In this document: positions 8,862 through 18,092 of the stretch, piece by piece
How positions within the stretch are numbered: position 1 is the stretch's first letter
Layout: every line of letters starts with the position of its first letter
NCBI GenBank assembly: GCA_025462885.1
Contig: JAOAPN010000012.1
Coordinates: forward strand, 366,291 to 430,290
Reading direction: 5' to 3'
DNA length: 64,000 bases
Source: Acidobacteriaceae bacterium
GTDB lineage: Bacteria; Acidobacteriota; Terriglobia; Terriglobales; Acidobacteriaceae
Program-made: the position numbers and the translations under genes
The notes under the pieces: generated by a model
The model's database searches: none
Seen by the model: the letters and a program-made list of their open reading frames with translations, nothing else
What the model was told of the DNA's origin: nothing

Positions 8862-10052
8862 ATGGCTCGTAGAAAACTTGTTCTCAAACCCGAAGAGATT
8901 GAGCTGCTACGTGAGCGCGCTACGAAAGCCATCGCCCCGCTCAAGCCGCCTCATAAGGATCACAAGTACAGTTGGGGGAGCAAACGCACACAGGCAGGGC
9001 GCGATTTGCCCGAATACTATCTCGTGTATTTCTTGCTGGTGGAGTTGCTGGGATTCCCGTCCGGAGGTCAATGGGAAAAAGTCGCGTGGACTATTCCGGT
9101 TGATTTCAATGGAAACGGTGCCCTTATTGAACACCGAAAGATGGGGTTAGGGGTGTTCTCGGCGGCTACGCAGGAAGATGAAGTCATCGCCGCTGCGGTC
9201 GTCGCAGCGGTTCGCAGAGGTGTAGGTGCCTCTCGCCCTTTTTTCGATCATCTCGCTGCCACGGCGGTGAACGGCTCGCGACTGAATGTGACTAACAACT
9301 GTGCATGGCTGTTTAGTCGCTACACATACCTGCGCGATCAATTCCGCGCAAAAAGCGCGACCGTCAAAGACACAAGTTTGTATGCGATAGACGAGATCAT
9401 CACGACGAATCCCGATGGAACAACCGTCAGGTCATTCTCGACGCCCAGGTTCTCGGATATGCAGGAGGCACGTTGGCTTGGGATCGCCGTCATCGACGCA
9501 TTCTTCAGTTGGACGGAGCATGTGTTGATACACGTCGGAATTCTGATTGGAAACGTGAAGACCGGTGAAGACGTTGCAAGACTCGCAGAAAGCGAGTGGT
9601 CGGAGAAAGTAAAAGCGGCGATTGACTTGTCGAGTGATGCTGAGGCGAAAGCACTCTACGAGGATTTGTTGGAGGTACGCAGGCAGATCAGGAATTTCAT
9701 GGCGCATGGCGCATTCGGAAAGCAAGGGGAAGCTTTCCACTTTCATTCGGCAGCAGGGGCGGTGCCGGTAAACTTGACCGATGCAAAGAACAGAAGCAGG
9801 TTCTCTATCTTCGCTATCCCCTCGTTTGACGAAAACAGCGCAATGGAGCTGATAGAGAAGTTCATCGCGAAGGTTTGGGACGGAGTTCGTGAACCGGCGA
9901 AGCTCTATCTTGAGGACGCCAGCCTGCCGGTCATCCTGACATACGCGAATGACGGCACGTATACGGCGGCCATGTCATCGCGAGACGATATGGAGAATTT
10001 TGTTGAATACCTGACTCACGAGATGGATAACGCCGCAAACATGGATTGGTAA
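8862..10052 (+). CDS. Unknown protein with HEPN-like RxxxxH motif
   Basis: 396-residue soluble protein that I do not recognise as a named family. In the C-terminal half an alpha-helical stretch contains VRRQIRNFMAHGAFGK; R277 and H282 make the Rx4H signature of HEPN domains, which are often RNases in defence and toxin systems, though HEPN-like folds also occur without activity. The N-terminal half begins with basic residues (MARRKLVLKPEEIELLRERA). A TAA stop lies directly before the ATG at 8862, so the start cannot be further upstream; there is no clear ribosome site. It is the first gene of a row of accessory genes (DUF2971, TrlF-like ATPase, Septu-like pair), which supports a defence role by association only. 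Confidence 0.6.
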   Translation: MARRKLVLKPEEIELLRERATKAIAPLKPPHKDHKYSWGSKRTQAGRDLPEYYLVYFLLVELLGFPSGGQWEKVAWTIPVDFNGNGALIEHRKMGLGVFSAATQEDEVIAAAVVAAVRRGVGASRPFFDHLAATAVNGSRLNVTNNCAWLFSRYTYLRDQFRAKSATVKDTSLYAIDEIITTNPDGTTVRSFSTPRFSDMQEARWLGIAVIDAFFSWTEHVLIHVGILIGNVKTGEDVARLAESEWSEKVKAAIDLSSDAEAKALYEDLLEVRRQIRNFMAHGAFGKQGEAFHFHSAAGAVPVNLTDAKNRSRFSIFAIPSFDENSAMELIEKFIAKVWDGVREPAKLYLEDASLPVILTYANDGTYTAAMSSRDDMENFVEYLTHEMDNAANMDW

Positions 10053-10136
10053 ACGAAACGTCTACAAATCTGTTTATCTCTCTGGTTGCACCCGGAAAAG
10101 CCTATCCCCCGGCTACACACATGAGGAGGTCCTGTA

Positions 10137-10985
10137 TTGAGTGATCCGTTACCCAAGCACGTTTACAAGTATCTCGTTGCTGGGAGGGCCCTCGAAATCT
10201 TGCAACGACTATTGATTCGATTTAGCCAGGCGTCTGTCTTAAATGACCCATTGGAATTTAGGCCTGCACTTTCTGGGATGGGGTCCCGCACCGATGTCGA
10301 GCACGGAACGCGTCAGAGACTGCTCGAAAAGCATCCGGAGATCATGGCGAACCTGATCGCCCGTCACGGTGCGGATCGGGCACAGGAACTCTTTGACGAA
10401 GTTGTAGCAATTGGAGCCAATGCAGTTGAAACATCAGCGAACTACGAGAGGAGTATCAAAGAGCTTTATGAAAAGCTCGATGCGAACTTTGGCGTTCTAT
10501 CGCTTGCTGAAACGCCTGTCAGTCCGCTCATGTGGTCTCATTATGCCGATGGCGGTCGCGGCTTCCTAATTGAGTTCGACAGCTCTCATCCGTGGTTCTC
10601 TGACAAAAGAGACGACAGCGACTCCTTTCGTCATCTCCGCAAAGTCAGTTATATAGAACGCTCACCTTCATACTTCCTAAATATGCCTGATCAAATCGCT
10701 CTTTACACCAAGAGTATCGAATGGAACTACGAGCAGGAATGGCGGATCATCCGCAATTTCAATGATGCTCGCTTGAATGCTGGCAAAGATGGTTACGACA
10801 AGGACATTTTGCTCTTCGCCGTGCCGCCTTCAGCAATCACGGGTGTTATTGCGGGTTACAAGGTCAGCATTAGCGCTTACGATGAGGCCGCGACCCTCCT
10901 AAAGACTGTTCCAGCGCTGGTGCACGTAAAACTCGGGAAAGCCCAACTTAATGACGATGGCTCCATCACGATTACAGATAAGTGA
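10137..10985 (+). CDS. DUF2971 family protein
   Basis: 282-residue protein of the DUF2971 family. The signature is the early segment KYLVAGRALEILQ followed by VLNDPLEF, and the central block SLAETPVSPLMWSHYADGGR then GFLIEFD, plus a later EWRI motif. The biochemical function of the family is not established, but its members are frequent in phage-defence islands and mobile elements. The start is TTG at 10137, supported by GAGGAGGT ending 6 nt upstream; there is no better ATG. It lies 84 nt after the HEPN-like gene in the same direction, so the two may be cotranscribed. Confidence 0.8.
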   Translation: MSDPLPKHVYKYLVAGRALEILQRLLIRFSQASVLNDPLEFRPALSGMGSRTDVEHGTRQRLLEKHPEIMANLIARHGADRAQELFDEVVAIGANAVETSANYERSIKELYEKLDANFGVLSLAETPVSPLMWSHYADGGRGFLIEFDSSHPWFSDKRDDSDSFRHLRKVSYIERSPSYFLNMPDQIALYTKSIEWNYEQEWRIIRNFNDARLNAGKDGYDKDILLFAVPPSAITGVIAGYKVSISAYDEAATLLKTVPALVHVKLGKAQLNDDGSITITDK

Positions 10986-11460
10986 GCACCGGTTGCTGAT
11001 GAGCTGATACGTCTCGTTCGTTCGCTGTTCAGCGCGCTATTCCAAGAACACTGGAACATGGAAGACCCATCCAAGGATGTCTCTAAAACGGGCTGGGCTG
11101 TTTTTCGTACACGGGAGACAATGGACACAAGGGACAGTTGGGAGACAGAGGAAACGCCCCATCCCACCCAAAAATGCCAAACACCCTCATTTCAAAGCGC
11201 TTCGCTCTCTCGTTTATCACTCAGTCGGCGACGATTCGCCAGCTTTCGCCGTTGGAACGCGATTTGGCGCTAGACTACCTAGGCCGTCGGATCACCAGCT
11301 ACAACCTTCCGCTTTGCCTCCGCGAATCAAAGTCCTTTATTTTGATTGATTTACGGCATATATTGGGGTCATCAAAGCTTCGCAAGCCCCTTTGTGTCGG
11401 CTTGCAAGAGTTGAAGGTAGGCGTGGCGCGCACGCCTCCGCACTAACAGACTGGAGTCAT
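10986..11460. other. Intergenic stretch, possible short ORF 11174-11446
   Basis: A 475-bp gap between the DUF2971 gene and the winged-helix-like gene. It contains an open frame on the plus strand starting MPNTLISKRFALSFI at 11174 and ending at 11446 (about 90 codons), just before the next gene, but with no ribosome-binding site and no recognisable family. I treat it as doubtful. The promoter of the following cluster probably lies here; an A/T-rich patch near 11335-11365 is the best place. Confidence 0.25.
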
Positions 11461-11985
11461 ATGGCAACTAAGCGCGAAACCTTACGAAAGCAATTGTTTC
11501 CTGCGGACAAAGACCTTTGGACCGGTGAAGAGGTCGGCTGGTTCAAGCTACCGCGCACTTTTCCGCTTCTAACTGCACTCTTAAAGAAAGATGTACGAGG
11601 GAAAGAGGATCCCACCTCTACTTACCTTGAACTCCTGTCCCATCATTACGGAGGGGGCTTCATCATCCTCAATCAAGAATCAGAACACGCATTTGCTTCA
11701 GGTTTTGCGCCGTCGCGCCTTCGCTCCTGGAGAGAGCGCATGGCAAAGCTTGAAGAACTCGGTTTTATAAAAACGAAGGGAGTAGGCGGCCAGACCTACA
11801 AGTACGTTCTCCTCATCCATCCAACGTCTGTCGTCGAGCAGCTACGACTCGCGGGTAAAGTGTCCGAAGAGTGGCTCAACACATATGAGGTAAGGAAGAC
11901 TGCCACGAAAGAATTGACCTTCGCCCAACGCGCCACTGATCAAAAACGTGCCGCTAAAGCCGCTAAAGCGCGCCGGTCGCCCTGA
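11461..11985 (+). CDS. Small winged-helix-like protein of unknown role
   Basis: 174-residue basic protein. The block GWFKLPRTFPLLTALLKKDV then TYLELLSHHYGGGFIIL, followed by RSWRERMAKLEELGFIKTKG, reads like a winged-helix DNA-binding fold of the kind found in plasmid replication or partition proteins; this is pattern recognition, not a firm family call. The C-terminus is Lys/Ala/Arg-rich (KRAAKAAKARRSP), suggesting nucleic-acid contact. The start ATG at 11461 has GGAG about 5 nt upstream; a longer open frame back to 11392 lacks a site. It precedes the TrlF-like ATPase by about 80 nt in the same direction and may be its regulator or partner. Confidence 0.6.
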   Translation: MATKRETLRKQLFPADKDLWTGEEVGWFKLPRTFPLLTALLKKDVRGKEDPTSTYLELLSHHYGGGFIILNQESEHAFASGFAPSRLRSWRERMAKLEELGFIKTKGVGGQTYKYVLLIHPTSVVEQLRLAGKVSEEWLNTYEVRKTATKELTFAQRATDQKRAAKAAKARRSP

Positions 11986-12063
11986 CGGTCCGTGGTTGTG
12001 GCAGATCGTCAGACTGGCGCAATGGATATGAAGCAGCAGTGGTGAGAACTGAGAGAGAGGCGT

Positions 12064-15000
12064 ATGAGTTCGAAAGCAATCAACCCATTAGGAATCGGCT
12101 CTATCTGGAATCGCTGGGAGCCGCACATCCACGCTCCAGGCACACTCCTGTCCAACGAGTTTAAGGGAACGGATGCGTGGGAGAAGTACATCACTGCTGC
12201 GGAGGAGGCCACACCTCCCGTTCGCGCTTTAGGTATTACAGATTATTGGAACATCAACGATTACAAGAGAGTCGTAGAGTTTCAGCGACAGGGCCGCCTA
12301 CCCAACGTCGGTCTCGTCTTTCCTAATGTTGAGTTTCGACTAAATATCCAAACTGCAAAATCTGTCGGGATTAATCTGCATTTGCTCTTCTCGCCAGACG
12401 ACCCGGACCATGTATACGAAATCGAACGTTTCCTTTCACGCCTAGAGTTCGGCTACCAAGGAAACCAATATCCATGCACAGAAAAAGGGCTGACTAGCTT
12501 GGGATATGCGACAGACACCTTGATCGTCGATGACCGAGCAGCCCTGCTCAAAGGTGCGAACCAGTTCAAAGTGAGCTTTAGCGACCTTCAGAAGAAGTTT
12601 TTGGATGATGCCTGGGCACGCGATAATTGCCTCGTTGCAGTGTCGGGTAGCAGTAACGACGGAACGGCAGGTTTGAGTGCTGACGATTCTTACAATGCGA
12701 CACGAGAAGAGATTGAGCGCTTCACACACATCATCTTCGCATCCCAGACGAAGCAGAGAGATTTTTGGCTTGGCAAAGGAGTTCTGGGGAAGGAGGCACT
12801 TGAAACGAAGTATGGAGGGCTCAAGCCCTGCCTTCATGGTTCGGATGCTCACACCCAGGCCAGAGTGTGCGTACCTTTCGATGACCGCTTTTCATGGATC
12901 AAAGGCTCACTCACCTTCGAGTCGCTTAGACAAGCGTGCATCGAGCCGGAAAATCGAGCGGTGGTCAGTCGAACCCCACCGTCCGGCGCTTCTCCATCCA
13001 ATGTTATTACCCAGGTAGAGGTGAAGGGAGCTGACTGGCTTCCGCAAGGAACCATCCCGCTTAACCCAGGCATAGTCGCCGTCATTGGTGCTAGGGGTTC
13101 GGGCAAGACCGCTCTGGCCGATTTGATCGCTACGGGCGGAAACTCACTCTCGCGAACGGATGACAGATCGTTTGTCCGAAGAGCAAAGAAGTTTTTGTAT
13201 GGAACCACTTCAACTCTCTCTTGGGAGTCCGGCCCTGAGACATCCGGCGATCTTGACGAAATTGGTGAGTACGACTGGGATCTCGACCACAGAGTGCAAT
13301 ATCTCTCGCAACAGTTCGTCGATCAGCTCTGCTCAGCAGAAGGGCTGCACGATTCACTCCTGGCAGAAATAGAGCGAGTGATCTTCGACGCTCACCAAAT
13401 AGGTGATCGTCTTGGAACAGTTTCCTTCCGCGAACTACTAGAAATCAAAATAGAGACGGCGAAAACTGAACAGCGCAGAGCGGTTGAAGATCTCTCTGAG
13501 ATTGCAGATTCGCTCGGGGAGGAGCGTGCACGAAAGGCAAGCCTTCCTAGACTTCAAGCTGTGCGAAAGGAAAAGGCCGACTCAATCACGAAGACCATGA
13601 CAGATCGAGCGGCGTTGCTGGCTAAAGGTAAAGCTGCTGATGCGGCTCAGTTGGAGGTAATCAGGGCCGCGGTCAACGGAAAGAGGAGTATCGTAGGACA
13701 ACTTAAACAGAAACAGCGTGCATTGCGAGGGCTTGAGAATGAAGTTCAGAAAGACAGATCAAGTACGTTCCCAGGTCTTTTTCAAACATTGCAAACAACG
13801 TGGCGGGAAGCAGACTTAACACCTGTTGAATGGGGAAGCTTCGCGGTTCAGTACAAAGGCGATGTAAACGCAATCCTTTCCGCAAAGCTGGTTGGACTTT
13901 CAGCGCAAATACTTGAGCAAGAAGGTCCACCTGAGACACCATCCATAGATCCTTCAGTCGCCCCGGTTGTCGTTTTAGCTTCCTTCTTGCCGAAAGACAC
14001 CGCACATAGCAAGATCCCCTTGCGGACGCTAGAACGTGAGCTAACAAGGCTTACAAACCTTATGGGAGTGGATGCGGCCAATGCACAACGTCTGGGGAAG
14101 CTGTCTGAGAAACTGTCTCTTGAAGAAGGAGAGTTGAAGCAACGCGACATCGAAATCGAGCGAGCAAAGGCGGCTGAGGAGCGGATCAAGGAGTTACAGG
14201 AGCGGCGGACCACAAGCTATAGAGATCTAATGGAGGCGATCGTACAGGAAGAATCGGAGCTGGCCGATCTGTACGAACCCCTTGCGAAGCGACTGAAAGG
14301 TGAGGCGGGTTCACTTGGAAAGCTGTCCTTTTATGTTAGGAGAGATGTCGATCTGAAGGGTTGGGCCGAGCGCGGCGAGAAGCTCTTAGACCTTCGCAAA
14401 GCCGGGGATTTCAGGGGAAAGGGTTCACTCTACAGAGCTGCATCAGAGTTGCTGCTGAAGCCGTGGGCGACCGGAAATGCCATCGCAGCAACGGAGGCCA
14501 TGACAGCGTTTCGCGGTCAATACGACTCTTCTTTGCTGGAGTTCTCCCCTATCGAGAAAACTGATAAAGAAGAGTACCAACGTTGGAGCCAGCGCATTGG
14601 CGAATGGCTGTACAGCACTGACCACATCAGCGTTTCTTACGACCTTCAATATGACGGCATCAGAATTGAGCAGCTTTCGCCAGGCACGCGAGGAATTGTG
14701 TTGCTCTTGCTCTATCTAGCAGTGGATGCCGAGGATATGAGGCCTCTCATCATCGACCAGCCTGAAGAAAACCTCGATCCGCAATCAGTCGTTCGAGATC
14801 TTGTCAGCCGATTCCGGGAAGCCAGATCTAGAAGACAGATCATCATCGTCACGCACAACGCTAATCTCGTTGTAAACACGGACGTTGACCAAGTCATCGT
14901 AGCGAGAAGCGGCTCACATGTAGCAGGGGAATTGCCCACTATGGAGTACGTGAGTGGAGGATTAGAAGACGCCTCAATCAGACAGTGGGTATGCGACATC

Positions 15001-15069
15001 CTCGAGGGCGGAGACCGAGCCTTTCGCGATCGTGCGAGACGCCTTAGATTAGACCTTAGAGTCTCTTAA
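12064..15069 (+). CDS. PHP-like domain / SMC-type ATPase, TrlF-like defence protein
   Basis: 1001-residue protein. The N-terminus resembles a PHP phosphoesterase domain: the HxH pair H21/H23 in RWEPHIHAPGT, and further His/Asp residues around CLHGSDAHTQARVCVPFDDR. An ABC/SMC-type ATPase follows: Walker A GARGSGKT (342-349), a long charged helical region likely to form a coiled coil (about 460-760), a signature-like LSPGTRGIVLLLLYL, and Walker B LIIDQPEENLD with D898. The later VTHNANLVVN is the H-loop. This layout matches proteins annotated as TrlF-family AAA-like ATPases, which occur in defence islands; I infer nucleic-acid sensing by the ATPase and a PHP nuclease or phosphatase effector. 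Start has AGAGG upstream. It is followed 135 nt later by the Septu-like pair. Confidence 0.75.
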   Translation: MSSKAINPLGIGSIWNRWEPHIHAPGTLLSNEFKGTDAWEKYITAAEEATPPVRALGITDYWNINDYKRVVEFQRQGRLPNVGLVFPNVEFRLNIQTAKSVGINLHLLFSPDDPDHVYEIERFLSRLEFGYQGNQYPCTEKGLTSLGYATDTLIVDDRAALLKGANQFKVSFSDLQKKFLDDAWARDNCLVAVSGSSNDGTAGLSADDSYNATREEIERFTHIIFASQTKQRDFWLGKGVLGKEALETKYGGLKPCLHGSDAHTQARVCVPFDDRFSWIKGSLTFESLRQACIEPENRAVVSRTPPSGASPSNVITQVEVKGADWLPQGTIPLNPGIVAVIGARGSGKTALADLIATGGNSLSRTDDRSFVRRAKKFLYGTTSTLSWESGPETSGDLDEIGEYDWDLDHRVQYLSQQFVDQLCSAEGLHDSLLAEIERVIFDAHQIGDRLGTVSFRELLEIKIETAKTEQRRAVEDLSEIADSLGEERARKASLPRLQAVRKEKADSITKTMTDRAALLAKGKAADAAQLEVIRAAVNGKRSIVGQLKQKQRALRGLENEVQKDRSSTFPGLFQTLQTTWREADLTPVEWGSFAVQYKGDVNAILSAKLVGLSAQILEQEGPPETPSIDPSVAPVVVLASFLPKDTAHSKIPLRTLERELTRLTNLMGVDAANAQRLGKLSEKLSLEEGELKQRDIEIERAKAAEERIKELQERRTTSYRDLMEAIVQEESELADLYEPLAKRLKGEAGSLGKLSFYVRRDVDLKGWAERGEKLLDLRKAGDFRGKGSLYRAASELLLKPWATGNAIAATEAMTAFRGQYDSSLLEFSPIEKTDKEEYQRWSQRIGEWLYSTDHISVSYDLQYDGIRIEQLSPGTRGIVLLLLYLAVDAEDMRPLIIDQPEENLDPQSVVRDLVSRFREARSRRQIIIVTHNANLVVNTDVDQVIVARSGSHVAGELPTMEYVSGGLEDASIRQWVCDILEGGDRAFRDRARRLRLDLRVS

Positions 15070-15204
15070 TTGGCTGTTGGGCTGAGCCAGCAAAGATCCC
15101 GCCGATCGGACCCGGGTGGGAAATTCCTTGAATCTCGCAGGGCTTGAACCTGACACACGTAATGTCTTGAATTGTGAATTTCGCCACATCATCGGAGAAG
15201 TGAC

Positions 15205-16869
15205 TTGCTGATCGAAATACAGCCACCATCGAGACAACACGTCAAACGCATGGACACTCTCTTCGCTTTACAGCAAGATGACTGGAATGATTACAGCTAC
15301 CACACGCTTTATCACCTCCACTATCGAAAGAGTGAGAATGTGACGGACCTGGTCTATATTGGACCCGTCAAGATTCTTCGAAGAGGACAGACGGACCGCG
15401 ATCCTATCTTGATCCAAGAGCCCTTCGAGTCGTTGGGTGACGAGTTTGTGTCAGTCGGAAACAGTCTGGAGTACTACCAGCGCTTGAATGAGATACCGAA
15501 CTCAGATCGTGACTACATATTGGCCGCATTGAACGATGCTGTTGTTCATTCAAATTTGATTACGCAGTTTCAGGACGAGCCGGGCTGGGAGGCGTCTGTT
15601 TTCCGTGGCAACAGGGACTGGCGTCCCTATATGGTGGACGCTCAGATCCTTGTTGAGGGAAGCTTTGGTGCTCTTCCGGATATTGAGCAGAGTTTTAGAT
15701 ACGAATTGGCTGGTTCTGAGGAGAAAATCAGCTTCGACTTTAGCGCACCGAAGCCGGCTGGCTATTTCGGCCCCTATCGTTCGCTCGGCCCTCGGCATAA
15801 GAACACTTTGCTTCCGGAACGTATCATCGTCCTGATTGGAAGAAACGGCTCGGGGAAAAGCACGCTCTTATCGCGGATTGCGCATCTGGCATTTGCATCC
15901 CCGCCAGAACGCGAGACAAAGCGGCTCAAGACCTTGGGACAACTCTCCCCATCGTCGATCGGATTCATGCGCGTTATCACGATTTCTTACAGCGCATTCG
16001 ACAGCTTTGTTGTCCCCGGAATAGCAGCTCGGGATATAGAGCAGACGACGAAGGACATCGGAAGCGGAGAAAGCAGATTTGTATTCTGTGGCTTACGCGA
16101 CCTCGTGGCAGAAGGCCAAGCGGACGTCGAAGCGGCCGAAAAGGACATCGTTTCTGGACAGAAGGCGTCAGGCGAATTGCTTGTTGAACGGCGCACGTCG
16201 ACTCGCCTCAAATCGGTTGAGTCTCTTGCAAAGGAATTTGCGCAGCAGATCGCGCGCATTGAACGAGCCGGAAGCACAGATCTGTTGTTGGCTGCACTGC
16301 GTCCACTTACGGCCGACCCATCCTTTGCCGAATTGCAGGGACAGCTCGCCGACCTAATGAACTCGGCCGAGTCAAGAGAGCCTCTATTTCTCAGTTGGAG
16401 CACAGGACATAAGATCGCGCTTCACGTCATCGTGCAGCTTGTCGCGAGTGCTAGACCGCGATCATTGGTTCTATTCGACGAGCCCGAAGCGCACTTACAC
16501 CCGCCATTGATGGCTGCCCTCATGCACGCCGTTCGGGTCGTTCTCACCCAGGTAAACGCCTTCTGCATTGTCGCGACGCACTCTCCGGTTCTCCTTCAAG
16601 AGACTCTAGCCCAACATGTTCGTGTTATCCGTCGCGCGGGAGAAAGCTTAGAAATCAGAACTCCTAGCCTCGAGACGTTCGGGGAGAATCTTGGCATCCT
16701 CACCTACGATTCTTTTGGTCTGACGGCTGCCAGTACAGACTTTCATGAGGTGCTCGATCTCTTGGTTGCAGGATGTACCTCGCCCGAAGAGGTTGACCAA
16801 CTATTCACGCCTGGACTAAGCGGACAGGCCCGTGCCTATGTACTGTCCCGCTTCGCGGCAAAATCATGA
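15205..16869 (+). CDS. RecF/SMC-like ATPase, Septu PtuA-like
   Basis: 554-residue ATPase. Walker A GRNGSGKST (212-220) lies unusually far into the chain; the Walker B block LVLFDEPEAHLHP has D425/E426, and IVATHSPVLLQE is the H-loop. The first ~200 residues form an extra N-terminal domain. In Septu anti-phage systems PtuA is an ATPase that assembles with the HNH nuclease PtuB; the next gene is an HNH protein overlapping this one by ATGA, so translation is coupled. The start is TTG at 15205, supported by GGAG 7 nt upstream; an ATG 45 nt inside has no site. Other ATPase/HNH gene pairs exist, so the Septu label rests on gene order and motifs. Confidence 0.75.
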   Translation: MLIEIQPPSRQHVKRMDTLFALQQDDWNDYSYHTLYHLHYRKSENVTDLVYIGPVKILRRGQTDRDPILIQEPFESLGDEFVSVGNSLEYYQRLNEIPNSDRDYILAALNDAVVHSNLITQFQDEPGWEASVFRGNRDWRPYMVDAQILVEGSFGALPDIEQSFRYELAGSEEKISFDFSAPKPAGYFGPYRSLGPRHKNTLLPERIIVLIGRNGSGKSTLLSRIAHLAFASPPERETKRLKTLGQLSPSSIGFMRVITISYSAFDSFVVPGIAARDIEQTTKDIGSGESRFVFCGLRDLVAEGQADVEAAEKDIVSGQKASGELLVERRTSTRLKSVESLAKEFAQQIARIERAGSTDLLLAALRPLTADPSFAELQGQLADLMNSAESREPLFLSWSTGHKIALHVIVQLVASARPRSLVLFDEPEAHLHPPLMAALMHAVRVVLTQVNAFCIVATHSPVLLQETLAQHVRVIRRAGESLEIRTPSLETFGENLGILTYDSFGLTAASTDFHEVLDLLVAGCTSPEEVDQLFTPGLSGQARAYVLSRFAAKS

Positions 16870-17768
16870 GAAACCTACCGCTACCTTCTCGCAGTGACGA
16901 CAGAGAGCATCTGAGGAAGGCGATCCGAACCTATGCGAATAAGGGCGCCGTGCTGGGGCACGACATCACACCCGCGGAGTTCGAAGATGTGATCGCGATA
17001 TACGACCGGTATGACGCCGATCTCGCACAACCAAGTGATTTCTTGAAAGGTGCAAATCTGCCCGCAACACTGCGCGGCGCAATTCACACGGCTTACGACA
17101 CCACTCAAGATGGCCGACGTCTCGGTGTGATCCGCGAACTGGTGAGCAAGGGTGTAGATCTATGTCCAATATGCGGCATCGCTCCCGCGGTGGAGCTTGA
17201 TCATTTCCTTCCCAGATCAGTCTTTTCACCTCTGGCGATCTTTACGCACAATCTTGTTCCCCTGTGCCATTCATGCAACCATGCGAAACTTGCCGGCTTC
17301 GCAGCGGGAGTCGACGGCGGTGCCCCACATCCTTACTATGATCTCCTGCCGGATGTGGAATTTGTGCAAGCAGAGGTAGAGATCAAGAACAATGCATTAT
17401 GGGTTCGTTTCTCTATCGATCTAAACGCAGCACTGCCAGTTGGTCTGGCCCTACGTCTCCACGCCCAAATGCAAGCGCTAGACCTCGACACGCGCTACCA
17501 AAAGGAGCTAAATACCTACATCTCAGGACATGCGATTGCACTGCATCTCAGCTTCTCAGCGGGCGGCTCTAATGCTGTTCGTTCCTTTCTCGAGCTCCAA
17601 GCGAGGTACGAGTCGGGGCGATTCTATCGCAACCATTGGCGACCAGTTTTACTTCAAGCACTTGCAGCATATCCGCTGTTCGTGGATGGAGGTTTCTCAA
17701 CTGTACTTCCCGTGCCTCAAGACATCCGGGATGACATGTTCGTCATGAACGCTGTACCCCTGGCATAA
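16866..17768 (+). CDS. HNH endonuclease, Septu PtuB-like
   Basis: 300-residue HNH nuclease. The fold is marked by zinc pairs C100/C103 (LCPICG) and C134/C137 (LCHSCNH), the catalytic-type dyad D112/H113 in VELDHFLPRS, and H128/N129 in FTHNLVPL. Start codon ATG overlaps the stop of the ATPase gene (ATGA, 16866-16869), so the two are made together. In Septu systems the ATPase holds the HNH subunit and DNA or RNA cleavage follows on phage infection. The C-terminal ~150 residues have no motif I recognise and may bind the ATPase. The gene ends the rightward half of the defence island; the next genes are on the opposite strand. Confidence 0.8.
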   Translation: MRNLPLPSRSDDREHLRKAIRTYANKGAVLGHDITPAEFEDVIAIYDRYDADLAQPSDFLKGANLPATLRGAIHTAYDTTQDGRRLGVIRELVSKGVDLCPICGIAPAVELDHFLPRSVFSPLAIFTHNLVPLCHSCNHAKLAGFAAGVDGGAPHPYYDLLPDVEFVQAEVEIKNNALWVRFSIDLNAALPVGLALRLHAQMQALDLDTRYQKELNTYISGHAIALHLSFSAGGSNAVRSFLELQARYESGRFYRNHWRPVLLQALAAYPLFVDGGFSTVLPVPQDIRDDMFVMNAVPLA

Positions 17769-17843
17769 AAGGCGCTAATTGCATATCTGATCAGCCGTTC
17801 GAAAGTATTTACTTTACGAATCACCTCCCGGGCATCACTCATC

Positions 17844-18065
17844 TCAGAGGTCGCTCGCCGGCCAATCATTATGTCCAATGCACTGTATTAGGAAACGATT
17901 CTTGGTCTTATTGCAGATTAGCTGTAGTCGTGTTGGGTCGACGGAAGAAACGTGGACATCGTATCCCTGTTTCTTTAGATTCAATAAAGCAATCTGCATG
18001 TCGGGAGCATCATAGATCTCCCCATTCTGATAGAGGAGCTTTGTTGGTTCTAAACTTTTCTTCAT
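17844..18065 (-). CDS. Small hypothetical protein downstream of the Argonaute gene
   Basis: 73-residue open frame 27 nt after the short Argonaute gene, same strand. It starts MKKSLEPTKLLYQNGEIYDA and has a balanced composition, more like a real protein than a shadow frame, but the ribosome site is weak and I do not know a family. If real it is the fourth gene of the RHH - TIR-APAZ - pAgo operon. It could be an accessory or immunity factor, or a leftover. A stretch inside it resembles a half-site of the XRE operator at 38.8 kb, probably by chance. Confidence 0.45.
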   Translation of the reverse strand: MKKSLEPTKLLYQNGEIYDAPDMQIALLNLKKQGYDVHVSSVDPTRLQLICNKTKNRFLIQCIGHNDWPASDL

Positions 18066-18092
18066 TACTCAACTCGGTTTCTGCTCTACACG

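Noticed and set aside
15130..15160. GGTTCAAGCC-like T-loop on the minus strand after the TrlF-like gene
   Set aside because: Only about four of five stem pairs form and there is no acceptor stem, anticodon arm or CCA, so it is chance similarity.
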